DNA of 64,000 nucleotides. It comes from Notospermus geniculatus (lineage: Eukaryota; Nemertea; Pilidiophora; Heteronemertea; Lineidae). The position numbers and the translations under genes are program-made. Every line of letters starts with the position of its first letter. Position 1 is the stretch's first letter. The stretch covers positions 815,838-879,837 of the forward strand of contig NMRB01000003.1 of NCBI GenBank assembly GCA_002633025.1, written 5' to 3'. This document shows positions 52,620 through 64,000 of the stretch, one piece after another. The notes under the pieces are model-generated. The model had not been told where the DNA came from. It saw only the letters and a list, made by a program, of their open reading frames with translations, and searched no databases.

Positions 52620-53290
52620 TAGGTGCATGGTCTGGTCATGAGCACTTCTCCCAATCGGTTGCGTAATATTTGTCATCTGCACTTCTCCTGATCAACTGCG
52701 TAATATTTGTCATCCGCACTTCTCATCAGGTGCGTAATATTTGTCATCTGCACTTCTCCTTATCAGGTGCATGATATACGTACGCCATCTGCTCTTCTCC
52801 ATATCAGGTGCATGATATTTGTCATCTGCACTTCCCTTCTCCTTCATCAGGTGCATAGTCTTGGTCACCTGCACTTCTCTTCAAGATACAGAATAGCACA
52901 AAATTGGCACACAAAATGATAATAAGCAAGAAGTCAATCTCCAGAATTCACGAATTTTCGACCCCAACCGGGGTCTTTTTTCAAGTGGAACTTTACAATC
53001 TGAAACTCTTCTAGAGTCAAGAGTCTTTTCTAGAGTTTCAGATTGTAAAGTTCCACTTGAAAAAGACCCCGGCTGGGGTCGAAAATTCGTGAATTCTGGA
53101 GATTGACTTCTTGCTTATTATGCACTTCTCTTCAGGTGCATAGTCTTGGTCACCTGCACTTCTCTTCAGGTGCATAGTCTTGGTCATCTGCACTTCTCTT
53201 CAGGTGCATAGTCTTGGTCATCTGCACTTCTCGTTTCTAGGTCTTGGTCATCTGCCTTTCTCCTTTCCAGCTGCATAGTCTTGGTCATCA
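52620..53290. repeat. Minisatellite of about 34 bp, interrupted by a palindrome
   Basis: Units such as GGTGCATAGTCTTGGTCA followed by YCTGCACTTCTC recur about a dozen times. The first half is more diverged (TGCGTAATATTTGTCA variants), the second half more uniform. The array is split by the inverted repeat at 52919-53121, with array units resuming immediately after it. Confidence 0.88.
52919..53121. mobile_element. 203-bp near-perfect palindrome (foldback/MITE)
   Basis: Arms of about 90 bp (52919-53009 and 53032-53121) are inverted copies with only a 1-nt indel and very few mismatches, around a 22-nt centre. The near-identity of the arms implies a recent event. No obvious target-site duplication. 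It sits inside a minisatellite. Confidence 0.85.
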
Positions 53291-54360
53291 ACACTTCCTT
53301 GGTCATCATCCTCCGACAAATCAATAGTCTAACAAGCATATCAATATCTAGCAACAACAATATTTTCCAAGACAATTGCTGAATGTCATAAAACATTTAC
53401 AGAGTTACTTTTTTCTGTGTGGTACAAGAAACAAACCCCAATATTATTAGAACGGTGGTAATTGTCCAATTGTGAAAAAATGAATGCCTTACAGTGCAGA
53501 GATTATGCATATCATGAGGAAATACGACGAACTACGGCAGAACATGGAGGTTCATGTATATATACCTACATGGGCATGCAGAAGGAATTTTTGTATTTCC
53601 AAACAAAACAAGTGAAGTAGTATTTATTGGAGTGTAGTTCGTTCATATGGGGGCAGCACTGAACAGGCATCGCAGTGCATTCTGGTGGAAACGGAGAAAC
53701 AAGAACAGCAATACTGTTCATTAGATTCTCTTCTACTGACATGGGGGAGGGGAGGCAACATCTCCAGAGGAAAGGAGGGCAAATTCATCGTTTATTACAC
53801 ATGCAGAAGTATACAGCAGCAAAACATGTCGGAAGAAGAACACATACAATTGTATAACGCTGATAACATGGTTACAATATGGTCAAATGCACAATTTGCA
53901 CTCTATACGCATGTACATGCTCAAAGCATTGCATAACTTTGTTACATATGCACTACCCTTGATGTCATTTTAAATGCAAAAGACTCGGGGGTATATTCTT
54001 GGTGTCTGCGCGAGGAGGTCTATTGCCGGTGGGGGGAGGGAGTGGGTGTGTGTTTGCCATTGTTGTATACATGCAACAGTTTGCTCAAAAAGGTTACTTT
54101 GTCTATTACCCCTGGCAATGGTAAACGATGACAAATGCATGCATTTTGAATTAGCATGAACACACTTTTATTACATCGATAACAAAAAGATGAATCTGTG
54201 AATGAGACGGATGAATCCATGAATAGAAAATGACAGAGCAGATTCCCCGCCGAACATGGGGTCATGACACGTGTTATTGGGTGCTTACCAGCCTTCCAAC
54301 ATTGTGCCAAGAAACCGTTACCTTGATTATTTCAGGTTTTATTTCACAATGAAGAACTTA
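53291..54360. other. Gene-free downstream DNA
   Basis: No gene or repeat I can support. A - strand frame at 54020-54310 lies just beyond the splice donor described at 54362 but shows no recognisable protein. Confidence 0.5.
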
Positions 54361-54361
54361 C

Positions 54362-54600
54362 CTGCAAATTACCGCCACTTGGGGGCGCTGTGAGTGGTTT
54401 TACCTCTTTTTCTGATGTTTCATCCCTGATGCACTAAATCGCGGACGTCATAACGCGATGTTTATATTTGCTTCATTTTTACGTCTTCTGTCCAACCGCT
54501 CGCAGCGCCGCTCAACCAGGACAAAAAGTTGAACAGGTTCGGGAAGTATCACGTACTATTATTAACGGACTGAGCCAGACGCTTTCACTTTTTGTCACGT
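54362..54600 (-). promoter_or_regulatory. CpG-rich patch: candidate promoter and non-coding first exon
   Basis: About 17 CpGs in 240 bp stand out from CpG-poor surroundings. On the minus strand an initiator-like TCAGTC (A at 54571), a CRE-like TGACGTCC (54443-54450) and a consensus donor CAG|GTAAGT (exon end 54362) lie in order, giving a possible 210-nt first exon with only tiny ORFs. CCACTTGGGGGCGCTG on the plus strand at 54375-54390 resembles a CTCF site. No downstream coding exon was identified, so the transcript is hypothetical. Confidence 0.4.
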
Positions 54601-56394
54601 TGCCACTGTCATGATATATTTATAACTTGTGGACAAACATGCGAATAAAAGATTTATGATTGATAATCCTTAATGATACCCCACGATATCGGGTCACCAG
54701 ACATAAAAGATTCATGGAAATCATCATTTCAACTGACTTAAATCATAACTTTAGAAAATGTAAAGAAATTTTCACACTCTTCATGAGGATTGCTTGGGGT
54801 TCCTTTGCACTGTAGGTATATGTGGGAAGCCACAAAGCAATTCAATGGCTCATTGGCCAGTGTTCATTGATTTCAGTAGGTTTCATGTCAAGGGTGCAGG
54901 ATTTAATGAAGCCATCTATCAATTACACTATCAGTTTCGATGCTAACATATTTGCTTAGATGTCACCTCTTTTATTGGCTGGTGTCTCAGACATGACAGA
55001 TCAAGAAAGCACATGACATTCCCTGACACCAAAACCACCCCATTACAAAAACATCAGCTGGTTTCACTTACTTAGCCAATGTTATTTGGGATGTTGAAGA
55101 ATGTCACTGAGGTCAAAAAGGTCGTTGGAAATGAAAAGAGGGTTATGGTAATCTCCCTTCTCTTTCATCGAACATCCACCACAAAAACTTACGATCAATC
55201 ATCTTGGTTGTTGTACAGTTGGGGGTTAATAGTTTAGCAATGTCATGGTCAGTAGATAATGTACATCTCAAATGCAGGTCATGCAAGGTTTGCTTCAAAT
55301 GGTGATCACACATAATTATTATGATCATTTTCACAGGCCTTCATAAAGCCACACCATTTAGAGAAAGTGTAACCTGTAAATGGCGAGTTTCACGAAAACA
55401 TCCATTCAATCGATGTTGTTGGTCATAAACAGGCCCTGGTAACAAAGATATCTTTCAACCTGAATAAACAGGGAACCTGCCGATAACTGAAAGGTGGAAC
55501 TGATTTCGATAACTTCATTAAATTTGTTATCCAGAAACAATACATTTACCTGTATTGATTAAAAGTGATTTACAATATAAAAACAAGCTGGGCAAGCTTG
55601 AGTAGCCATGTATGAAACGATAACTGTGTTGCTGTAAGATTTACGTCATCATAAGCAATTAAAACTGAAATTAGCAAGCTGATTGCTAAGATTGAGGACA
55701 AACTAATCAACTCAACAAATCTTCCTGCAGTTGATGACTAGCGCTGCTGACCATGGAAACTGCCCTTTTTTATGCCTGATCAGATCTTGAGGAAATGACC
55801 ATTTTAAACTGACCACATAGTATAAAGGGCACTCTGCAACAATGCGTAAATATCACAACAGGACATTGATGATTTCTAGGGCAAGCCCTTAGATATTGGA
55901 GCCAATTCAATGGCTCATCAGGCAGGAATCTGGCAAAGAATAGATGCATTTACCTATTAAACATTTCTGCAAGGTTTGCAATTGCCATACTGGAAATACA
56001 ATTAAAATCAACTGTGATGCTGATGCTGAGAATGCCCCTGCCGTTACTAACGAGAAATCTATATTCCGTTCAATTTCCTCCAGACACTGAGATTTATCAG
56101 AACGACAAATCCTTAAAGTATTGCAGCTTAATCAGAGCTTACGACCAGCCGTAATAATTATTAATTGGCCATGTTTGGTCTGGTAACTATGGCCCAACAA
56201 CAATGGCATGTCAGACTGAATATCTCCACTCCTTGATATTAATCAACAATCCGTGACCGAGTTGACGTGGTCAATTTCTGTTAAAGTACATTGACCACTT
56301 GCTTTTTAGGTTTCACGGGCGTGGAATGCAGCACCTTGACAGACCAATCCGGATGCACGAGTCAAAGGATCTGAGGCCTCGTCTTAAAAAAGAT
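54601..56394. other. Gene-free downstream DNA
   Basis: AT-rich sequence with no supported gene, RNA or repeat. Confidence 0.5.
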
Positions 56395-56398
56395 GAAG

Positions 56399-56515
56399 GG
56401 CCGTATTCTAGAAGCTTCCTTAACTCTAAGGTCTACCTTTCGCTATTGTTTGCAGGGCAAAATACAAAAGCTAAAAGTGTTCCTTAGAGTTAAGGAGGCT
56501 TCTAGAATACGGGCC
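56399..56515. mobile_element. MITE, 117 bp
   Basis: Terminal inverted repeats of about 33 nt, starting GGCCGTATTCTAGAAGC, bracket a short core. GAAG at 56395-56398 and 56516-56519 may be the target-site duplication. The internal CTTAACTCTAAGG and CCTTAGAGTTAAGG blocks pair as part of the arms. Confidence 0.8.
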
Positions 56516-56519
56516 GAAG

Positions 56520-57719
56520 ACTTCACATCAAGCAAGAGTCTTCCCGATGGAAAAACAATCCCTTCAAACTCCATGTATCATCCTGAGGTAATCAACGGTT
56601 TTTAGCGCCCTACCACATACGAACGTAACAGAGGGAGCGCTGAGAGCCACTGATATACTTCAGGGTGTGTGTACAAGAGTATTTTGGTGGCATACAAGGG
56701 ATGTCGGTGGAAGTCAAAACAGGCAGATGGTGATATAGTGGACTTGCTCCATGTCCTCTTCCATCAAAAGATTGATTTATTGAGAAAAATATCCTGCGCA
56801 AGCCTGGCACCATGCCATCCCATTCAGGTACTTAACACAGAAACCGGGGCGGTGACATACAGCTCTAGGGCTACCGGCATTCGGCCAATATCTTCATTCC
56901 GTCTTAAGCTGGTGCAATTGCATGTACATTTCGTAACAGATCAGTTGATGAGATTGGGGCATTCTTTAGGTGAACTGGACAATGGTAACAAAAGTTCGGA
57001 TTACAATGCAAAGAAATAGAAAGTGAGCATTCAGATGATTATTTCATTCAAGTTTCAGAGGACATGACTGGAAATGGGCCAGAGAAGAAAAAAATCCAGT
57101 TGCAGAGATTGTAGAAACCTTTAGCTGAGGGCCCTAGAGAAATGTCTATCGTTAAGAACATTACCACGACAACCATCAAAACAGGAAGTGGGAACAATGG
57201 TATTTGGCGAATTGAAATGCAGTGTAAATAGTTATAAAAAAATACTCTTTATGAATGAAGATTCTTCAGGCTGGGTATATTTATAGAAGCTCGCGAGAGC
57301 GATCTTAGGCGCACTTATGACAAGAACATTTTGACCTGTGCCACAATTACCGGGAAGCTGACGGCCGCCCAGCATAAATCAAATCGTGTTAACCATCAGC
57401 TAAATTCAGACTTCATTAAAAATCCTGATACACACAGAATCTCAACCATATCATTTTCAACAGCAATATACATGTATTGCGTTCTGTACTGATCTCATTT
57501 GGTCTTCACCATTCCAAAAGAAGGCATGACCAATAACAAAACCTTTGGTCAGTTTGAAGACAAGACGACCAACTGACCCAAAAGGACCCATCCTTAGGCC
57601 CACTCAGCAAGAATTCAAATATGCCAACTCCTTTTAGAGATGAAGAAGGAGAACAGAGACACGACTCATTACAACAAGAACTTACTACTTGTATTCATTT
57701 GTTATACATGTACAACACA
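56520..57719. other. Gene-free downstream DNA
   Basis: No supported gene. The frame at 56669-57019 resembles nothing I know. Confidence 0.5.
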
Positions 57720-58810
57720 AAGGACCAACGTCCCATTATGCACATTTTATATAGAAATCATTTTTACTCACTCATTCTGTCAAAGTATTCCCCACTTGAT
57801 TCAAATTCTCAATGGGTTTCTCACAAAAAAGTCAACCGGATATGAGGTGTGGTATTTAAAGTTGCACTGACTATTAAACCTTGTTGAGTAGAATGTTGAC
57901 TCAGGAAAGTATATAGAAACTTGACATCGCCATGGTTTGCCATGTATCGTCATGTATAGTGGTCAGAAAAGGGAACAAATACACAACCGAAGGTGAAGGA
58001 AACCCATCGATAGCAGAATAGGTGAAATGAAAGTTACAACAAAAGGCATGAAAGGGAAATGGCAATTGCGCCCCATCAAAGAAAGTAGGACCTGTACCTT
58101 GGTCGAATTTGACCATCCTTAAAGATGTCTACAGATATTCGTGGACTAGGCCTAGCCAATTTGGTGTAGTGGTACATGCCCAGCTCTGGAATAAGAGATC
58201 AGAGTTCAAATCTCAGCCAGGACATCCGATGGATTCACTGGACGTGACACATGTCACACTGCTTAGAAACCTGCTGACAAGGTACATCACACGTGGCAGG
58301 ACACGACCACCACTCACCCCACCCTCATGGTATCAGCATCTTATCAAAATGCTTGCTGGCTTCCTGTTTGCTTCCTCGTCGATCAAAAAACAAACCAATT
58401 ACAACCAAATTATGTGATAACAAATTCAAGGTTAAAAACCTCACAATCTTGTAATTCGCTGAAATGCAATAAGGACCCTGGGCAAGTATCAGCACATAAA
58501 CAAGTTTGATAGAAGTATTTGAGATCTAACAGGTGGTTTGGACAAGGTTTCAGACCAAGCAACCTGACCAAACCAGTCAACAGCCAATGGTATGTTGCGT
58601 CATGCTCATCAATAGTTATCCCGAGATGATACCAGTGACATAGGTCAAAACCTAGAAAATCAGACTGCGATTTTGAGATCTCAACAACAGAGTCAGTATA
58701 GTCAATTTGCCTTCAGACTAGGTCCGAACCTAGACAACCAGACTGTCATCTTTTGATCTGAACATCAGATTCAGTGGTCACTTGACCTTCAGACTATATT
58801 CAGTGACATA
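57720..58810 (+). repeat. Segmental duplication, copy 1
   Basis: This segment is repeated at 59376 onward with a constant 1,656-bp offset and no indel over at least 720 bp. I counted about nine substitutions in roughly 920 bp. It includes a tRNA-like SINE head at 58155-58221 and ends in a short version of the 85-bp repeat seen in copy 2. Confidence 0.92.
58155..58221 (+). repeat. tRNA-derived SINE head, copy 1
   Basis: An A box TGGTGTAGTGG (58162-58172) and a B box-like AGTTCAAATCT (58203-58213) lie about 40 nt apart. The T stem pairs at four of five positions. The sequence lacks a convincing acceptor stem, so it is a SINE head or tRNA pseudogene. Confidence 0.5.
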
Positions 58811-58918
58811 CAATGTACACTGTAAAAACGAATGGGCTCGAGAGACTCATGATTTTGTCCACTACCTGAACACATGGGTTTGAAATGTGTTCAATGGAGA
58901 ATGGGTCCATGGTGCCCA

Positions 58919-59140
58919 GAATATTTGTTCTTCGAGCCTGAAACGGACAGGTCTATAGGTTCCAGTAACCCATAATGAGAGTTTCATAGGCCACTTTGGC
59001 CCATCTACGAATGCTACCGTGGGGTGTTGGCACCCATGAGCAGCAATAGTAGATGGGCCAAAGTGACCTGTGAAACTGGTCATTATGGGTTACTGGAACC
59101 TAAGGACCTCCTCGTTTCAGGTTCGAAGAACAAATATTCT
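58919..59140. repeat. Large inverted repeat abutting the assembly gap
   Basis: Arms at 58919-59007 and 59050-59140 are inverted copies with a few mismatches and small indels, around a 42-nt spacer. The right arm ends at the first N, so the element may continue into the gap. It could be a foldback transposon or an assembly artefact. Confidence 0.8.
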
Positions 59141-59375
59141 NNNNNNNNNNNNNNNNNNNNNNNNNNNNNNNNNNNNNNNNNNNNNNNNNNNNNNNNNNNN
59201 NNNNNNNNNNNNNNNNNNNNNNNNNNNNNNNNNNNNNNNNNNNNNNNNNNNNNNNNNNNNNNNNNNNNNNNNNNNNNNNNNNNNNNNNNNNNNNNNNNNN
59301 NNNNNNNNNNNNNNNNNNNNNNNNNNNNNNNNNNNNNNNNNNNNNNNNNNNNNNNNNNNNNNNNNNNNNNNNNNN
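59141..59375. other. Assembly gap of 235 N
   Basis: Undetermined bases. The gap lies between a hairpin and the second copy of a duplication, both difficult for assembly. Confidence 1.
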
Positions 59376-60560
59376 AAGGACCAACGTCCCATTATGCACG
59401 TTTTATATAGAAATCATTTTTACTCACTCATTCTGTCAAAGTATTCCCCACTTGATTCAAATTCTCAATGAGTTTCTCACAAAAAAGTCAACCGGATATG
59501 AGGTGTGGTATTTAAAGTTGCACTGACTATTAAACCTTGTTGAGTAGAATGTTGACTCAGGAAAGTATATAGAAACTTGACATCGCCATGGTTTGCCATG
59601 TATCGTCATGTATAGTGGTCAGAAAAGGGAACAAATACACAACCGAAGGTGAAGGAAACCCATCGATAGCAGAATAGGTGAAATGAAAGTTACAACAAAA
59701 GGCATGAAAGGGAAATGGCAATTGCGCCCCATCAAAGAAAGTAGGACCTGTACCTTGGTCGAATTTGGCCATCCTTAAAGATTTCTACAGATGTTCGTGG
59801 ACTAGGCCTAGCCAATTTGGTGTAGTGGTACATGCCCAGCTCTGGAATAAGAGATCAGAGTTCAAATCTCAGCCAGGACATCCGATGGATTCACTGGACG
59901 TGACACATGTCACACTGCTTAGAAACCTGCAGACAAGGTACATCACACGTGGCAGGACACGACCACCACTCACCCCACCCTCATGGTATCAGCATCTTAT
60001 CAAAATGCTTGCTGGCTTCCTGTTTGCTTCCTCGTCGATCAAAAAACAAACCAATTACAACCAAATTATGTGATAACAAATTCAAGGTTAAAAACCTCAC
60101 AATCTTGTAATTCACTGAAATGCAATAAGGACCCTGGGCAAGTATCAGCACATAAACAAGTTTGATAGAAGTATTTGAGATCTAACAGGTGGTTTGGACA
60201 AGGTTTCAGACCAAGCAACCTGACCAAACCAGTCAACAGCCAATGGTCTGTTGCGTCATGCTCATCAATAGTTATCCCGAGATGACACCAGTGACATACA
60301 TGTAGGTCAAAACCTAGACAATCAGACTGCGATTTTGAGATCTCAACAACAGAGTCAGTGTAGTCAATTTGCCTTCAGACTAGGTCCGCACTTAGACAAC
60401 CAGACCCACATCTTTTTAGCTGAATATCAGATTCAGTGGTCACTTCACCTTCAGACTACCAATGACATGAATGACACAAGTCATCACCTAGACAACAAGA
60501 CTGTCATCTTAGTGTGATCTGAACATCAGATTCAGTGATCACTTGACCTTCAGACTATAT
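59376..60560 (+). repeat. Segmental duplication, copy 2
   Basis: This is the copy of 57720-58810, starting directly at the gap edge. It differs by about 1% substitutions, a 6-bp insertion near 60300, and an expanded 85-bp tandem array at its distal end. Confidence 0.92.
59811..59877 (+). repeat. tRNA-derived SINE head, copy 2
   Basis: This is the duplicate of the element at 58155-58221, with the same A- and B-box-like motifs; it lies inside the duplicated segment. Confidence 0.5.
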
Positions 60561-60745
60561 TCAGTGACATAGGTCAGCACAATAGACAACCAAATTGTCA
60601 CCTTGTGTAAATCAGATTCAGTGGTCACTTCACCTTCAGACTATCAAGTAACATAAGCCAGCACACAGACAACCAGACAAGTGACATCACCTGGTGCCCA
60701 AACAACCAAACTATCATCTTTTCATCCCAACATCCGACACAGAGC
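60290..60745. repeat. Degenerate tandem array, unit about 85 bp
   Basis: Units combine GACATAGGTCA, a GACAACCAGACTGTCATC-type block, CAGATTCAGTGGTCACTT and CACCTTCAGACTA. Five or so diverged copies are visible. Copy 1 of the duplication carries only about two. Confidence 0.75.
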
Positions 60746-63700
60746 AGCCTGACCTGAGATGCTTAAGGTATTGGAGGATCAAGGACAACCGGCAGAACTT
60801 CAGGATGACTACATCAGGCTCAAGGCAATTGGACAAATCTTCAAATGCAAATAGTTGAACATCAAATATGGTGTAATGAAATGCAAGAGATTACCACAAT
60901 CCACCATTTCCTGTTTGAATAGATGCTTGCTGTCAAAGCGGAATTGCGATGGATTCAAGCTGTAATAGCTATTTTAAATCACCGCCAAAAGATAGGGAAC
61001 AACGCAATCAGATAGATTATGACCCAAGTGATTTGGGCATAGCCATCGGTCTTGAAATTGATTAGCTTTGGAGTATCCTCAGTTGCCAAATAGACCCAAG
61101 GTATATATCTAGTCTCAGATTAGGCTAGTGGCGAATATTCTTTAAGTCGGACTGCTTTACTGACAAGACGAAAAACTGATATGTGGTCTACGGCAAACAG
61201 TCCATGAACCCTTCTTTATCATATTACCCCCAGGAATTGGTTTTGTCAATTAGAGAGGAAGGCATGGGGTTATTTACCATCATGGAAGTAGGCACACAAA
61301 GGAATAAGTGGCGGTAAAAAACCAAATCGTCAATCAGAAAAAAAATGAATGCTGGCCTTCGGATCAGGGCCACCCATTAATGGAGTGAGAATGCCAGGCC
61401 CCCAACCAAATTTGACTGGACAATAAATAACTGAGGCAGAAAAAGCAGTTTTGGTGATTGTCTAAAGTAGCAGGGGAGGTCTTTAACAGTTTAGCCTATG
61501 GCTGCCAAGGTCTTATTACATGCTAACAATAACACGAAGCTATCAAAATACAGATTGTCTTGACAGTGCCAGTATCTGAACAATTCCCCCACGGCAGAAA
61601 GATCCAACATTCCGTTCATGCCGATTTCATTCATAAAAAATTCTTATGCACACAATGGCGTTGAAGAGGAACAGTACCCTCTCGAGGCGGGCAAGTGATG
61701 GCGAGGTGATCAGCAGCTGACGAAGCTAATTCTACAACAGGGGGATTTCGTCCATGTCTATTCTACTTCAGGGGCAAATGAATTTCTCATGCAATAAAGA
61801 AACAGTCAGACACGCTCCAGAATCTCACCAAAGAAGAAGGGACACGTGTCGAAGCAATCGAGTTCGGGTCAAGGACCAGAAAACAGCATCGCAGAAATCT
61901 GTCACTTTTTGAGACATTTCTCTCTGAATGACATCCATGATGTGGAATCCCCAGTAAAACATTTGCTGATACAGTACACCAATATCAAGATAGTGGAAAG
62001 TTCCCTTCTTAGCTGACCAAAAGATTGAAGCCCTCTACTTGTGAACCAGTCAACAGGTGAAGATGAACTTTACTTCAGGTCAGGGAGGCAGCCCTCGTCT
62101 CCCAACCTACCATCAGCCCAAGGACAAATACAACGATACATCAACCAGTCTCAGGAACTAAATCTAAAACAATTTCCAAAGATTGCATTGCCAAGGTAGT
62201 GGATGGACAACAAAGCTGTACGCTGTTCCATCTTTTCTGGTGGCATGGAAGCCTATGTGACAGAAGCGTCCAACAAGTCCAGATTCAGCTTGTATCAAAT
62301 GGGGTGGATTGATCGGTGATCACCTCAACATAGCCTTCAGCACAGACCTTCAGAGGAGGCCACCCTCTGGTCCCAAACATTGAATCAAGTCCACACTCTA
62401 AATGAAGCAATTGAATCAAGTCCACACTCTAAATGAAGCAAATCATGACTGACCCATATGATCATCAGAGCAGGTTAAGCATCCTTTTGCAATGTCATCC
62501 ATCTGGTACACCGAAGCCATGGGGTTCCGACATATCCGAAGATCGTGGCCCCGGATCAAGACAGAAGATTGATGAGCTCCTCTCGGCAAAAAAAACTAAT
62601 GTCCTTGCACTGAACAACTTTTCTTCCACGAGCCATCAGACATTGTCAGAAACTTATGTAACATCAGCAAGGTCCTGAGAGCTTGAAGCAAACATCACGT
62701 CGGAGAACTGGCGGGGGGGAGGGTTCGGAGTAACCAAAAGGCAAGTCTTCGAAGGAAGAAACTGCTTACAGACATTGTTGGGGACTGATTCCAAGTTCAA
62801 AGAAGCTGAAATAATAGGCTTTCATCAGGATGACATATGGGGTGTTCATAAAGCAACAAAATGCAACATGTTGCACTCTTAAGTTAAATAATACTTTTAT
62901 TAAGAATGATACAATCATTGCAGGAAAAATGAAAGTAAGATATCAATGGAACAATCATGAAGCAGGAAGGTAAATGGATATTTTCAACAATGCCAACCAG
63001 GTGTTGCTTTGGGACCCTTTTTCAGACAAACCATATGGTCCACAGGAATTATAGGTGTAAGGGGCCTCAACCGTCATCATCATCTGGCCCTTAAATGACT
63101 GCTAGTTTAAGGTTACACAAAAGCTAATGTTGAACAAAGTGAAAAGACTTCATCATAAAATTCAATTCAATTAGATTATGATAACTTATTGAATAGGTCA
63201 TAATGTCATTCAAACAAGCAAAGCCCACACGATATGAAAATCATAAATTTGATCTTCTCATCAGGAATATCAACTTACCTTTCCTCCAGGGTTAAGAGGT
63301 CAGCGTCCTCTTTGGACCCTTCTATTTAGTAGCAGAAACCATAATTAATGACCTACCAGTTGCAGGCAAAAGAATAATATTAAGATTTCTATAAGGGTTC
63401 TCTGTCTTTGGACCCTTGCAACCCTTTTAAAGAGCTGGGCCACCATACGAGAGTCTTTGATTGTGTGTTTTGGACCCTTTTCTTTTGAATGTCCAGACCC
63501 TTTCTCCACTGCAGTGATCATCTTTCACACTTCCTGCTTACATCCTGTTATGTGGAAAGGGTTCACTGACCCTCCCACTTCAGACCCTTTTGTCCATGTT
63601 ACCCCTATAAGGCCATTAAATTTCATAGGACATCTTCCTTTTGTCATCCTTTTCAGACGTTTCATCTTTCATATTTCCTGCTCCTTATCAGTTATGACCA

Positions 63701-64000
63701 CAGCTTGGGATTGCAACCTTAATGTAAGATCCTCCGAAGCAAAAGGAAAAGTGATTGTGATACCAAGAATGGCATGTTTGGAAGCCCTTTGGCAAAACCG
63801 CCCCTGGCCTCTCATTATTGGCAACCATGATACAGTGACCACCTCCTTGCAGACCACAATAAGTATGATATGGGGTTACTAGTATTTGCCCGCTTTGATT
63901 GAGGCACTCTATAAGTAACGAGACTAGTGACTGATTCAGAGGCTCCAAAAGACACTGTGATGTTGAAATCCCCGAGGATCGTGCTTAAATTTCATGAACA
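60746..64000. other. Gene-free downstream DNA
   Basis: No supported gene. An exact 31-bp tandem duplication lies at 62379-62440, and GGACCCTT words recur at 63310-63600. The frame at 63457-63882 has no recognisable domain. Confidence 0.5.
62379..62440. repeat. Exact 31-bp tandem duplication
   Basis: Two identical units, 62379-62409 and 62410-62440, lie head to tail, which indicates a recent slippage or duplication event. Confidence 0.95.

Noticed and set aside
52140-52622. 160-codon plus-strand frame
   Set aside because: It leads into the minisatellite, starts at several stacked ATGs without a good context, and has no domain.
2993-57825. Su(H)/RBP-J consensus matches (2993-3001, 7142-7150, 45957-45965, 57817-57825)
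   Set aside because: YGTGRGAAM is expected about four times in 64 kb on both strands, and the matches are scattered and unpaired. No sign of a Notch-feedback module.
59024-59471. Open frames crossing the N gap
   Set aside because: They consist mainly of undetermined residues and are artefacts of translating Ns.
63457-63882. 141-codon plus-strand frame near the window end
   Set aside because: It runs through GGACCCTT-type repeated words, and the translation resembles no known protein.

Overview
The window is eukaryotic genomic DNA: split coding sequence with GT-AG introns, long AT-rich introns, MITE-like inverted repeats, tRNA-derived SINE heads, minisatellites and one assembly gap. Frequent TAGGCCTA- and TACATGTA-type palindromes, together with a Delta ligand carrying nine EGF repeats, suggest a marine invertebrate. 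An echinoderm or another non-vertebrate deuterostome is my best guess, but a spiralian cannot be excluded from sequence alone.

Only one protein-coding gene can be supported, and it is complete. It is a Notch ligand of the Delta family on the + strand, with ten coding exons from 12973 to 39124. They join in frame to 2,379 nt, or 792 residues plus a stop. Domain order is signal peptide (about 1-26), MNNL/C2-like module, DSL domain (about 188-232), nine EGF repeats (235-568), one transmembrane helix (about 592-616) and a 176-residue cytoplasmic tail. The tail has overlapping NXXN motifs next to the membrane and ends in ATEV, a class I PDZ ligand as in vertebrate DLL1 and DLL4. A TATA box and a TCAGTA initiator lie about 450 bp upstream of the ATG.

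Layout: 1-12.48 kb is gene-free upstream DNA, relatively rich in CpG, with three MITE-like elements and two SINE-like fragments. 12.49-39.12 kb is the promoter, 5' leader and coding region of Delta; intron 9 alone is 10.5 kb. 39.1-43.8 kb is the 3' UTR and proximal flank, with poly(A) signals, Pumilio-type motifs, a 92-nt hairpin and a nested pair of transposons. 43.9-44.66 kb is a minisatellite of about 50 bp period whose units can each fold into a hairpin. 44.7-64 kb has no gene I can support. It holds a second minisatellite split by a 203-bp palindrome (52.6-53.3 kb), an isolated CpG-rich patch with promoter-like signals (54.36-54.6 kb), a MITE (56.4 kb), and a duplication of about 1.1 kb at about 1% divergence on either side of a 235-N gap (57.7-60.6 kb).

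The points most worth checking are: a histidine where other DSL ligands have the Notch-contacting phenylalanine; a stop codon straddling the exon 9 donor, so that intron retention would remove the PDZ tail; a sharp fall in CpG density inside intron 4; the orphan CpG-rich patch at 54.4 kb; and the possible false duplication around the gap.
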